This document shows, piece by piece, positions 10,001 to 19,336 of a DNA stretch of 64,000 bases. How positions within the stretch are numbered: the first letter of the stretch is position 1; every line of letters starts with the position of its first letter. The notes beneath the pieces are model-generated. The model was not told the origin of the DNA, ran no database searches, and saw nothing but the letters and a program-made list of their open reading frames with translations. This stretch comes from Heracleum sosnowskyi. Taxonomy: Eukaryota; Streptophyta; Magnoliopsida; Apiales; Apiaceae. The position numbers and the translations under genes are program-made. The stretch lies in NCBI GenBank assembly GCA_030848705.1, contig CM061242.1, positions 65,173,064 to 65,237,063 on the forward strand. The letters run 5' to 3'.

Positions 10001-10682
10001 AAGAAACATCTTCATCAATTACTTCTACCCCTTCAACACAGTAAGAGAATAAAATCTGACAAAATCTAGAAAAGTAAACTACTCTTCTATTTTCTGTCAT
10101 TTTCTCCCCTAAGTTATTCAAAACAAGTCGTGCAAAATCAAAATGATTATCATATAACAGAGAGTACCCGATTTGCAGACTGTCTGTGGGAATAGCATCC
10201 CAGTTGGTGCATTTCTTTCCGAACGTCCTTGTAATGCAATCAAAGAAGAAGCTCCACTCCTTCCTTAAGAACGGTCGTTTCAACTGTCCAATCATAGTCA
10301 AGGGTCCAGAATACCCAATCTCTCGCATCATCCTTATCAAATCTTCATCACCCATTCCAATAGTATACGACGAAAACTCAGGAAACACCATTGCAGCCCG
10401 AATGGTTCCAGCACTAATTACATACTCTGTTTCTTCAAATTCAAAGATAATAGATGGGTTACCAGTCTCACCACCATCATCATACATCCCGGACTCCCAA
10501 AACGCCTTGATTTGTAAACCAGAAAGTTTTGCTGGTTCAACTAAAGCACGCCCAATCGCTGACTGAGCAAGAAAATCTTGAATCATATGAAAAGCTTCTG
10601 GTGCGTTGGCAGTGTTTAATGGTGCTGCATAGTTATTTGGAACAAATTCTAACCCAGAAGAAACAAAAGCTGTAGTCGCCAT
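7035..10682 (-). CDS. SIRE-A 3' ORF, large protein of unknown function (1215 aa)
   Basis: The frame is fully open. I start it at the Met beginning MATTAFVSSG (10682), because the upstream extension of 64 residues is low-complexity His/Phe-rich leader. Residues 1-250 look globular, with W-S-F-F-F-D and Y-F-S-R-F-C-Q-I motifs recalling an uncharacterised plant transposon-associated domain. Around 329-351 lie two basic clusters (KKRR, QKRRKL) that resemble nuclear localisation signals. About 355-580 is strongly acidic and probably disordered. About 640-735 is probably coiled coil. The last 240 residues are helical and charged. I see no signal peptide, no clear membrane helix and no Cys-rich ectodomain, so the envelope-like label often given to this position is not supported. 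Function unknown. Confidence 0.85.
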   Translation of the reverse strand: MATTAFVSSGLEFVPNNYAAPLNTANAPEAFHMIQDFLAQSAIGRALVEPAKLSGLQIKAFWESGMYDDGGETGNPSIIFEFEETEYVISAGTIRAAMVFPEFSSYTIGMGDEDLIRMMREIGYSGPLTMIGQLKRPFLRKEWSFFFDCITRTFGKKCTNWDAIPTDSLQIGYSLLYDNHFDFARLVLNNLGEKMTENRRVVYFSRFCQILFSYCVEGVEVIDEDVSCFKLHKRIFSDLINKDVKKGVVGDLLLPASVQQFINDQVNPPTQASSQSESQPEPLQTELPSSTSVKPARGGRTKHMGSKPARISKSSVDIGVSTSAGTSRKKRRANRPSFADSEISHQKRRKLVANYLFDDLDESTPDSEAVQHEAPEDFVEEHVVTTADEDRVFVNAEAPEAENQEVVTDETRAYADEADVVIEEIVVDDNTTMPIVDRVNSDEAPEVFLEPILEMDNEEEIEAHPTVSICDTADVAADQATMVIEESMATHTEILSVTNQVIEVGEEVDQAARSVSSEQIVENDEKQITVEEDAEKDDVAAENVDITAEHIVEEAAENVVVNSDLPERAQDNADEDVSISSNVASSANSVDTSQRVATQHATDAHFQEMYFSNWSSRETIFSDERAADFVTKSSKEIQNPELLTHLKATIVQVKSLHNRFDITDKVIDGLRNDIVAREVTLKKDKSLYLSLCQEQKDFSSRLLKVEENQTLMSGKIDSIASSLELLTSVFIPDDVKKGEKIPKDKCRRTPTLRLRDDSNDGGSRETEKRSKSSQEQRRLRSNSARQTNSDMINSGATGSGTHAQSSSRLKSLVISANPITDEEIAAKLFLDEHDGEVTVEDLEAEMKMLSEEHKKKVASGTYKKKSVKAPRKKEIGISIKENTQQSIQYTRRPVIVNTDKGKGILVEEGQLPKKNYSTSDVAQVESRINKSTSDVAHVDISTKVVTTSDKAQVVQTQLAPQLQGFLRPVLSETLTLEAVDFSQTRTVLGKESYDKSGLGSHRERRINNRSLDQTSLAEAGIGVSQESLDKLESVQMVYHKGLKKEVLLYFMSDGRVYRIGEADVQLKLWEELEYVLYLLKVKNRSTHNAALVLRERMLKTKAMLGGGVSSAYIPKYRDAYGKIVEMKRNSAKFKTALGIKVLEFNLESDKSYYIRLGNEMRKNSIYSLRAAIYQTGEGDPELKELKEIMVEELEKAERRLLIDYLRTVPDIEEIK

Positions 10683-12000
10683 TAGTAAGATTTGAAAGAA
10701 ATCAAAGAAACTGATGCAAAAGCTTCGAAAGAGTTTGTAAGTACAAAGGTGTTTGTGAATATGTGTGTGTGTCAATAGATGTGAATTGAAGTAAAATGTG
10801 AAAGGTTTAGACGTATGTTTGTGTATTGTATAAATATGAAATTCAAAATTAAAAACTGAACAGTTTTTAATCATTAATACACAACTGTCTTACTCCGTTA
10901 ACTGTGTGAGTGAGACACGTGGCACACATGCAATGACTGACAGCAAATAATTGACAGTTTCCAATGCGCATGCGCAGTAAAAATAGCAATTATTACCGCC
11001 CTTTACACTTTTCTAAACACTCAACTTCTCTCCTTTGTTTAATACAAATTAGAACCGTTACCAATCATACTCTTTTATTTTCAAGAATGTTTTCTCAAAA
11101 TTGTTAACTGTCTGAAACAAAAAATTAATTTTAATCATCAGAGATTAAAATAAAATTACCTCAGCGTAGAGTACACAGTTCATCAGTGTTTACCAAAGTG
11201 CTGGTGTGAGTATTTGTGTGGGAATTAGCAGAGTTTACTGAATATGAATATTTAGATCATCTCAAAGTGCATAAAATCCACAAACTAAAGCAGTAAAAAC
11301 TGGTTGCTCAAACTCTCATATAAAATAAAATCTGATTTTTATATCTAAACTCTGTATACTGATATCCTTTCATTTGGATATATCTTTTATTTTCACCCCC
11401 TTTATATATAAATCTTTTTTATTTTTTTTTATTTTTCCAGTAATCAGTGGTTGGCACTAGTCACCAAAAATCAAAGATTTTAGCCCTTATTTCATACAAT
11501 AAGTTCCTGGATCTTCCTAGGCACAACATGATCTCAAAGGAATTTGTGCTCTTTTTGGCATCTTTTGATTTGAGGGTGAAATATTTGTAACTAATTTTCA
11601 GAGTTTAGACTTTTCATCAGGTAATACAATTAACTTATGAGAGAAAATGCAAACAGAAAATACAGACTCAGTGTATAGGATCAATAAACTAAGAGATGCT
11701 ATAAATATAGAGACAGTATCATGCTGTGTAAAATTTCTGCACATTTTGTAATTTAGAATTTATAATACTTAGAAGGATTCATGATTACTTACTGAAAATC
11801 ATGCTTCATACAGCTTTCTTCATCGGTCTATATGTTTCAGACAATATCACAATCAGAGTTTAACATTAGAGTTTAACCGACAGAGTATGACTAACAGAGT
11901 TTACTATCAGAGTTTAACATACTGGTACAAATAGCAGTTAACACATGCAAAGAATCATGAGCATAAAATCATGTATAGAGTTTGAATCTAACCAGTATCT
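10683..12000 (-). other. SIRE-A spacer between pol and the 3' ORF
   Basis: This is 1.3 kb of non-coding, AT-rich sequence. It contains at least five copies of the octamer CAGAGTTT on the + strand (for example near 11229, 11600, 11853, 11896 and 11908). It may hold signals for expressing the 3' ORF, but no promoter or splice site can be fixed by eye. Confidence 0.6.
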
Positions 12001-15000
12001 CTAGTCAAAACCAGAGATCATTCCAAGTTCATTTACCAGCCTTGTAAAGGTAGCTTCACTCAAAGGTTTGGTGAAGATATCTGCAAGTTGTTGGTCTGTA
12101 GAAACAAAATGAAGCTCAATGTTTCCTTCTTCCACATGTTCCCTGATAAAATGATACCTTATGCTGATGTGCTTGGTCATGGAGTGCTGTACTGGATTAC
12201 CTGTCATAGCAATAGCACTTTGATTATCACAGTAAATAGGTATTCTAGAATACCTTAAGCCATAGTCCAGCAATTGATTCTTCATCCATAAAATCTGTGC
12301 ACAACAGCTACCAGCAGCTATATACTCTGCTTCTGCTGTGGATGTGGAAATTGATTTCTGTTTCTTGCTGTACCAAGAAACTAATCTGTCACCTAAAAAT
12401 TGACAGCTTCCACTTGTACTTTTTATGTCTATCTTACAGCCTGCAAAATCTGCATCAGAGTAACCAATTAATTTAAACTCTGATTCTCTAGGATACCACA
12501 AACCAAGAGTTATGGTTCCTTTGAGATATTTGAAAATCCTTTTTACAACTGTTAGATGTGGCTCTCTGGGGTCTGCTTGAAATCTTGCACAAAGACATGT
12601 TGCATACATGATATCTGGTCTGCTTGCAGTGAGAAAAAGAAGAGACCCTATCATTCCTCTATAGTTTGTCATATCTACTGAGGCTCCTGTGTCTTTGTCT
12701 AGCTTTGTTGCAGTAGCCATGGGAGTTGTAGCAGATGAACTATCAAGCATACCAAATTTCTTGAGAAGATTTCTGGTATATTTTGCTTGATTGATAAAAA
12801 TCCCATCATCTGTTTGCTTGACCTGTAAGCCTAGAAAATAACTAAGCTCTCCCATCATACTCATTTGATATCTTGACTGCATAAGCTTGACAAATTTCTT
12901 ACAGAGTTTGTCATTAGTAGACCCAAAAATTATGTCATCCACATAGATTTGAACTAACAGCAAATCATCACCAGAATCAAAATAGAACAAGGTTTTGTCA
13001 ATTGTACCTCTAGTGAACCCACTTTCTAAAAGAAATTGAGCCAGAGTTTCATACCATGCTCTAGGTGCCTACTTTAGTCCATATAATGCCTTATCAAGCC
13101 TGTAGACATAATCTGGATGTTTGGGATCTACAAACCCTGGTGGTTGTTCAACAAACACTTCTTCTTCAAGTTTCCCATTGAGAAAAGCACTTTTCACATC
13201 CATCTGAAAAACTTTAAATTTCTTGTGAGCAGCATAGGCCAGAAAAATCCTTATTGCCTCCAGTCTTGCAACTGGAGCAAAGGTTTCATCATAATCAATT
13301 CCTTCTTGCTGTGAATAGCCTTTTGCCACAAGTCTAGCCTTATTCCTTGTAATCACTCCATCACTATCTGTTTTGTTTCTGAAAACCCACTTTGTACCAA
13401 CAATAGATCTGTTCTTTGGTCTTGGTACAAGTGTTCAGACTTCATTCCTCTCAAATTCATTTAACTCTTCTTGCATTGCTGTTATCCAATTAGCATCTTG
13501 AAGAGCTTCTTCCACTTTCTTGGGCTCAGTTTGAGATAAGAATGCATGAAACAAACATTCATTATTTGTAGCACTTCTAGTTCTTACACTAGCTTCTGGA
13601 TCTCCAATTATCAAGTCAGGTGTATGGGATTGTGTCCACCTTCTTGCTGTTGGTAATTGGCTTCTATTTTCATTATTAGATCCTCCCCCTTGATCCATGC
13701 TCTCCTGATTTTCTTCTCGACCATTCGCATTCTCTGAGGCTCCCCCTGAATTGGATTGTTCAGTATTTGAACTTTCAGAGTTTGACTCAGAGTTTCTGTT
13801 GGATTCTTCATTTGACTCTCTTTCAGAATTTGAGTCATCACTTTGAGAAGTTTCTGAAGTTTCTTCACGCTCCCCCTCAACTGGTTCTTCATTTCGTTCT
13901 GTCAAAGAAAATTCTTCTAAGTTTACCAGTAGAGGATCAGAGTATGCTTCGACAGAGTTTGTTGGATTTGCTTCATCAGAGTTTACATCAACAGAGTTTA
14001 GATCTTCATTTTCAAAGCGAAGTTGATCATGATATTCTTCATCTTCTATTCCAGTTATTTTCTTGTCATCAAATGACACATGTATAGATTCCATGATCAA
14101 TTTAGTTCTTAGATTGTAGACTCTGGATGCCTTAGTCGATAGTGGGTATCCAACAAAAAATCGTTCATCAGCTTTTAAGTCAAACTTGGTCAAGTGTTCA
14201 GGATGAGTTTTCAACACAAAGCACTTGCATCCAAAAATATGAAAATATTTCAAATTTGGCTTCTTATTCTTCACCATCTCATATGGTGTTTTCCCATGCT
14301 TGTTGATCAGTGTAGCATTTTGAGTAAAACAAGCTGTTTGAACAGCTTCTGCCCAGAAATATGTTGGCAATTTTGCTTCATCAAGTATTGTTCTGGCAGC
14401 TTCGACAAGAGTTCTGTTCTTTCTTTCAACTACACCATTTTGCTGTGGAGTTCCAGGTGCAGAAAATTCTTGCTTCACTCCTCTTTCCTTGCAGAAAGCT
14501 TCCATTTCAGAATTTCTGAATTCAGTACCATTATCACTTCTCAGAATTTTCACTTTGTACTGTGATCCTTTGTCCAATAGCTTCACATGATCCATCAAAG
14601 TTAGGGCAGTTTCATCCTTCTTTGCTAAGAAATACACCCATGTGTATCTGGTGTATTCATCAATAATTACCAAAGCATATTTCTTTCTGCCCATTGACAT
14701 TATATTCACTGGACCAAAGAGATCAACATGTAGAAGATGATAAGGTTCCACAACTGAAGATTCAGATTTACTCTTGAAAGATGACTTCCTTTGCTTGGCC
14801 TTTTGACAAGAATCACACAGACCATCTAAGCTGAGTATTGACTTTGGAAGTCCCCTTACAAGATCTTTTCGAATCAGCTCATTGATGTTGTTCAAGTTTA
14901 GGTGAGAGAGCTTCTTATGCCATTTCCAACTCTCTTCACTAGACATTCTTGCAGATAGACACACAGTTTTTCCTTCAGAGTTTGTTACCAAACTTGCTTC

Positions 15001-15342
15001 ATAGATGTTATTGTGCCTGTGTCCAACTAGAACAACTTTCCCTGTAGATTTACTGATAACTTCACAGTGTTCAGTATGAAAATCTACATGGTATCCTATG
15101 TCACAGATTTGACTCACAGAAAGCAGATCATGCTTGAGTCCTGAGACTAGAGCTACATTTGTTATGATGACACTTCCAAGATTTATATTGCCATATCCCA
15201 GAGTATGTCCTATGTTGCCATCTCCATAGGAAACTTTTGGGCCAGCCTTCTCCTCATAGTCTGATAGCAGGGCTTTATTTCCAGTCATATGTCCTGAGCA
15301 TCCACTGTCCAAGATAAGAGTGCTCTCTTTTATGCCCTGCAA
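12001..15342 (-). pseudogene. pol: SIRE-A pol (protease, integrase, RT, RNase H) with two stops
   Basis: One frame of about 1113 codons carries the Ty1-copia domains in order. They are protease LILDSGCSGHMTG; the GAG-pre-integrase Cys/His region; the integrase core with D in HVDLFGPV, D in RSDNGTEF and E in QQNGVVERKN; RT with MDVKSAFLNG and YVDDIIFG; and RNase H with STAEAEY and YCDNQSA, ending DIFTKPL. Two in-frame stops interrupt it: TGA at 13435-13437 (Trp site) and TAG at 13069-13071 (Gln site in YGLKQAP). A Ser/Asn/Glu-rich linker separates integrase from RT. There is no ATG at the start. It is in a different frame from gag, separated by only 13 bases. Confidence 0.92.
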
Positions 15343-15355
15343 TCACAAACAATCA

Positions 15356-17701
15356 CTAAGTGTTAGATTTAAGGATCCAGACTTGCTTGGATCCTTTGGC
15401 CTTCTTAACATTGTTAGCTTTTGCAGCGGAATCACTATCAACAGAGTTTAAACTAACATTGTCAGACTTTACACTTGCAGAGTTTGCTCTAACCCACCTC
15501 AGGTTGGGTTTTAGCTCATAATAGTTGTGATAAATAGCATGATAACTCTTGCAAGTATAAATGGAATGCCAAGTGCTCCCACAGTGTGTGCATAAAGTCT
15601 GTGGTCTAACCCTAACATAATCATTCTTTGCTCCAGATGTGGAGGGTAAAGAGTTAATATCTTTGTTTTTCTTGCAAAACCTGGCAAGATGGTTAGTACT
15701 ACCACAACTATTACATGTTTTTCTAGGAGCAGCAGAATTAGACAGATAATCATTTCTTTTATTAATGCCTACTTTTCCATTCCTATTCTTCTTAAACATT
15801 TTCTGTTTGTTGACAGACTTTACTTCTTTGAGCTTATGTTTTAATTGTTTTTCTGTCATCAAACCAACATTAACCTGTTTATCACAGATTTTTACTGGTT
15901 CTTTAACAGCTTCTATCTCAATCTTATTCTCTGTTATTGAACCAATATTAACCTGTTTTACACAAGTTTCAACTGGTTCCATAACAGCTTCTCTCACAAC
16001 TACAGACTTTAGCTTACTGTATTCCGGAACAAATTGCACAGGTTTAAGTTGTGGTTTCACTTTAACTTTATCTTTAAACCTAAGTTCATCTCCCTCACCG
16101 TAACCTAAGCCTACAGTATCTGTCTGAAAAACCTGATGTGTGTCTTTTCCAGAATTTGTCCAGGTTTTAATTACTTTCCTCTCTTTTTCCAACTCAGATT
16201 CTATTTCCCTATATCTTTTAAGCAACTCCTGTTCAACATAAACAGCATCATCTCTCTCCTTTTGAACTTGTTGCATGTTAACAAGTTTCTCTTCAAGAAA
16301 TTTATTCCTTTCTTTAAGACCTAGATTCTCAGATTTGATTCTTTCATTTTCTAAAGTCTGATCCCTATAACTAACATGTATGCTTTTAAGATAAATTCTT
16401 AATTCAGATATATTATCAGTATCATAAGCATAAGTTGTTAGGGGTACCTTGTTTCCAGATGACTCAGCTTCATCTTTAACAGTTGCCATGAGAGCATAAT
16501 TAACTCCCTTATCTGAGTCTGAAGTGTCTGCCCAGTCCTTGCCTTTAGTGATGAGTGCTTTCTCAGATTTTCCTTTCTTGCATTCTGGAGCATAATGACC
16601 CATCTCTTTACACTTGTAGCACTGGATCTCAGACTTGTCTTTCTTTCCAGACTTGGTATATTTTCCATCAGACTTTCTGAAATTTCTCTTATCAGAATTT
16701 GAATCTTTCCTTGAGAATCTCTTTCCTTTCTTGAAGTTCTTGAATCCCATCTTCTTGAAGGTCTTCACCATTAAAGCGGCCATTCTCATCATCTCTTCTT
16801 CATCATCCTCAGAATCAGAAGCTTCCTCATCAGTGTTTGAGCCATCATCAGAGTTTGATGACTCACTGTCAGATTTAATGACTAAAGCCTTTCCTTTGGT
16901 TTTCTTTCTTGATGATTCCTTCTTGACAGGCTTTTCTTCAACTTTAAGAGCAATAGATTTTGTCTTCTTTCCAGATCTTTTGTTTCTCTGTTCTATTTCA
17001 AGTTCATGAGTTTTAAGAAACCCATAGATTTCATCAAGATCTGTATCCGCAAGATCATAATTGTCTCTGATTGTTGTTGCCTTTAAATCCCATCTTTCAG
17101 GTAGGGATAGAAGAAACTTGAGATTTGACTCTTCAAGTTCATACTCTTTATCAACCAGGGACAAATCATTCAACAATTTACAAAACCTGTCATATGTATC
17201 TGTTAAGGTTTCATCAAATCTCGAGTCAAAGTGTTCATACTCCTGTGTAAGAATAGTCTTCCTATTCTTCTTTATAGCACTTGTTCCTTGACACCTGACT
17301 TCCAAAGCATCCCAAATTTCTTTGGCAGTTTTGCAGCCAATAACTCTGTTAGACATGACATTATCTAAGGCACTGTGTAGTAGATGTCTAACCTTTGCAT
17401 CCTTTGCAATTGATGAGATGTCTTCAGGAGTCAAATCTTTCTTCACTTTTGGAACAGTCTTTTGTTCTTGCCCAGTAATAACAGGAGACAATTTAGTTGG
17501 CATATGAGGACCATCATTGATTCTATCAAGGTATTCTGGACCTGTGGCTTCCAGAAACATGGTCATCTTCACCTTCCATATTGGATATTCAACTGGTCTG
17601 AGAATTGGAACCCTTATTGTCTCATATCGACTCACAGAAGTAGGTTGAACCTTCTGAGCATAAGAACCTGCATTAGAACCTTCCTGAGAGTTGTCAGCCA
17701 T
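15356..17701 (-). CDS. gag: SIRE-A gag (781 aa), open
   Basis: It starts at MADNSQEGSN, 48 bases after the primer-binding site. Residues about 30-250 form the Copia gag capsid region. A Lys/Ser-rich and acidic linker follows. Three zinc-knuckle-like motifs are visible: CYKCKEMGHYAPEC near 360, CNSCGSTNHLARFC near 660 and CTHCGSTWHSIYTC near 702. A long charged helical stretch (about 430-520) lies between the first and second. At 781 residues it is longer than most plant Copia gags, which is usual for SIRE-type elements. Gag would coat the RNA and assemble cytoplasmic particles. No stop interrupts it. Confidence 0.9.
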   Translation of the reverse strand: MADNSQEGSNAGSYAQKVQPTSVSRYETIRVPILRPVEYPIWKVKMTMFLEATGPEYLDRINDGPHMPTKLSPVITGQEQKTVPKVKKDLTPEDISSIAKDAKVRHLLHSALDNVMSNRVIGCKTAKEIWDALEVRCQGTSAIKKNRKTILTQEYEHFDSRFDETLTDTYDRFCKLLNDLSLVDKEYELEESNLKFLLSLPERWDLKATTIRDNYDLADTDLDEIYGFLKTHELEIEQRNKRSGKKTKSIALKVEEKPVKKESSRKKTKGKALVIKSDSESSNSDDGSNTDEEASDSEDDEEEMMRMAALMVKTFKKMGFKNFKKGKRFSRKDSNSDKRNFRKSDGKYTKSGKKDKSEIQCYKCKEMGHYAPECKKGKSEKALITKGKDWADTSDSDKGVNYALMATVKDEAESSGNKVPLTTYAYDTDNISELRIYLKSIHVSYRDQTLENERIKSENLGLKERNKFLEEKLVNMQQVQKERDDAVYVEQELLKRYREIESELEKERKVIKTWTNSGKDTHQVFQTDTVGLGYGEGDELRFKDKVKVKPQLKPVQFVPEYSKLKSVVVREAVMEPVETCVKQVNIGSITENKIEIEAVKEPVKICDKQVNVGLMTEKQLKHKLKEVKSVNKQKMFKKNRNGKVGINKRNDYLSNSAAPRKTCNSCGSTNHLARFCKKNKDINSLPSTSGAKNDYVRVRPQTLCTHCGSTWHSIYTCKSYHAIYHNYYELKPNLRWVRANSASVKSDNVSLNSVDSDSAAKANNVKKAKGSKQVWILKSNT

Positions 17702-17749
17702 GATTATACTTGTGTTTGGATCGATAAACTGTATATACTAATCAGCCTT

Positions 17750-17762
17750 GGCTCTGATACCA
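17750..17762 (-). other. SIRE-A primer-binding site (initiator tRNA-Met)
   Basis: On the element strand TGGTATCAGAGCC lies two bases inside the 5' LTR. This is the standard plant Copia sequence complementary to the 3' end of initiator tRNA-Met. Confidence 0.92.
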
Positions 17763-17764
17763 AT

Positions 17765-18257
17765 TGTTAGGCCGAATTACACAATATATAATCAAGATAA
17801 GTATAATAATAACAATTGAGAACACTGTTTATGAATCAACAAGTGAATTATATAAATAACTCTTCTCTCAGTGATGTTAAAGAATCACAGAGAGCTGCTA
17901 GGTTACAAGAATAATATATTCAGTATTCGCATCCCTTTTAGGGTTAACCTATCTGTGTTTATATAATACACAGTTACATAATCAATCTCTAATTGATATT
18001 CCTATAAATTAGCTATACAAATCATATCAAATTAGAATTGCTTCCGTCTTCTGTTCCGTTTCCTTAACTGTCTCAATATATCTTGCTTCTTTCCATCTTC
18101 AAGATATATTGCTTCTAGAATCTTCATATTAGCACCGACAGTTAATGAACTCTTCACCCCGTCGGACTTTATCAAACTCTGACTGACTTCTAGTAAACTC
18201 TGATGAGTACCTGGTACTTAAACACTGATGAACAAACGTCAGCAATTATATCTAACA
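17765..18257 (-). repeat. SIRE-A 5' LTR (right copy, 493 bp)
   Basis: It pairs with the left LTR at 6397-6889. The three differences I see are near 18045, 18161 and 18184. It contains the element's promoter. Confidence 0.93.
17957..17969 (-). promoter_or_regulatory. TATA box of SIRE-A 5' LTR
   Basis: On the element strand TATATAAA lies mid-LTR, the expected place for an RNA polymerase II start. The left LTR has the same motif. The position is an inference from sequence only. Confidence 0.45.
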
Positions 18258-18344
18258 ATATATATATGAATAAACACTTGAACATAATTTTAATAAGTCT
18301 GCAACTAACTTATTTTATGAATTTTAACATTGTAGATATCAGAA

Positions 18345-18473
18345 ATGGCAAACTCAAACAATTTCTCTATACGATCAGTCTTGAGAAGGAAAAGCTGACA
18401 GGAACCAACTTCCTTGATTGACAAAGGAATTTGAGGATTGTACTCAGGCAAGAGCGAAAGCTTTATGTCCTTG
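18345..18473 (+). pseudogene. gag: Angela-like Copia gag, N-terminal part
   Basis: The ATG at 18345 opens MANSNNFSIRSVL, followed by a one-base frameshift and then LTGTNFLD, a TGA in place of the usual Trp, and LRIVLRQERKLYVLD. This is the conserved N-terminus of Copia gag. It stops at a solo LTR inserted at 18479. Across that insertion, counting the 5 bp duplication once, the frame continues at 19337. A likely splice acceptor (cattgtag) lies just upstream of the ATG. Confidence 0.85.
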
Positions 18474-18478
18474 ATATT

Positions 18479-19331
18479 TGATAGTATGTAATTTGTAAAT
18501 GGCCAATTCATCTATTAAAATCAAGCCCAAGTCTAAAACAGTGCCTGCAAGGTCCACAATGTCTGCAAGGCCCACAATGCATACAAGGCCACAAGGTCTG
18601 CAAGGCCCATAAAGCCTGCAATGTCCACCAAGCCCATATGGATTGGACATGACACGTTCCACAACAGACAAGTACGAACAAGGCAAAGCTGGCACAAGTA
18701 CAACTTACATCTGCAACAAATTTGGCACAAGTACAACTGACATCTGCAACAAAGTTGGCACAAGTACATGGTCCAAACGTCAGGACAACATGCAACTGAC
18801 ACAAGGTGGACACTAACACCCGACCAAGACCCTAATTTGCAGCTCATGTCCCCTACGTGGACACTCAGTCATGTGCACTGCACATGACATGAGCCTATAT
18901 ATACCCCCTAATCACTTCAATGTAGGGGGTTCACAACATTCACTACATTTTCACAACATTCAATTTCTGATAGGTTTTGCTCTGCCTTCTTTCTACTTTC
19001 TCTCTCTAGAAATTATACCTATCTATATATCTGTATTATGATTTCCGTCCATCGGATACTTATTCTCACGCCGGTGGTGCTTACGGGGACATAACCCCCC
19101 GCGGGCATTTCCGTTTCAGGGAGCTTGGAGGCGATTCCGGTAGAGTTCAGACAAGATCCGCAAAGCTAGACAAGGCCAGCAAAGCTAAACAAGCATTACA
19201 AGCCCAACAAGCCTGACAAGCTCAACAAGGCCAACAAAGCCAAACAAGCATTACAAGCCCAACAAGGCAAACAAGCATCTGTTCCAGCATAATACTAAGG
19301 ACGTAGAGCCCGACGGTAGAACGACTTATCA
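18479..19331 (+). repeat. Solo LTR of unknown family (853 bp) inserted in gag
   Basis: It begins TGATA and ends TATCA, and is flanked by the 5 bp duplication atatt at 18474-18478 and 19332-19336. The gag frame resumes exactly after the right duplication. A TATA-like box (cctatatatacccc) near 18894-18905 suggests + orientation. The interior has subrepeats: a gcaaggcccac-like word at 18545-18610, three copies of a ttggcacaagtac unit at 18685-18765, and a doubled acaagcattacaagcccaac unit near 19190 and 19249. No internal coding region is left, so recombination between two LTRs is inferred. Confidence 0.85.
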
Positions 19332-19336
19332 ATATT

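Larger units (their letters stand above)
6397..18257 (-). mobile_element. Complete SIRE-type Ty1-copia retrotransposon (SIRE-A), 11.86 kb
   Basis: Two 493 bp LTRs flank the element and differ at only three positions by eye. ATATA lies on both sides (6392-6396 and 18258-18262), although the site is TA-rich so this duplication is weak support. On the - strand the order is PBS to initiator tRNA-Met, gag, protease-integrase-RT-RNase H, a 1.3 kb spacer, a large third ORF, and a polypurine tract. A long extra ORF after pol is the defining feature of the SIRE/Maximus lineage. It sits in the leader of the Angela-like Copia. Confidence 0.92.

Noticed and set aside
7035..10682. Envelope gene
   Set aside because: The position is the one usually called env-like in SIRE elements, but there is no signal peptide, membrane span or Cys-rich region and there are basic nuclear-type clusters.
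6392..18262. ATATA as strong proof of the SIRE-A target duplication
   Set aside because: Both flanks lie in TA microsatellites, so the match could occur by chance. The element call rests on the LTR pair, PBS and polypurine tract instead.
18444..18847. Cys-rich 83-104 residue proteins on the - strand
   Set aside because: They are repetitive translations of subrepeats within a solo LTR.
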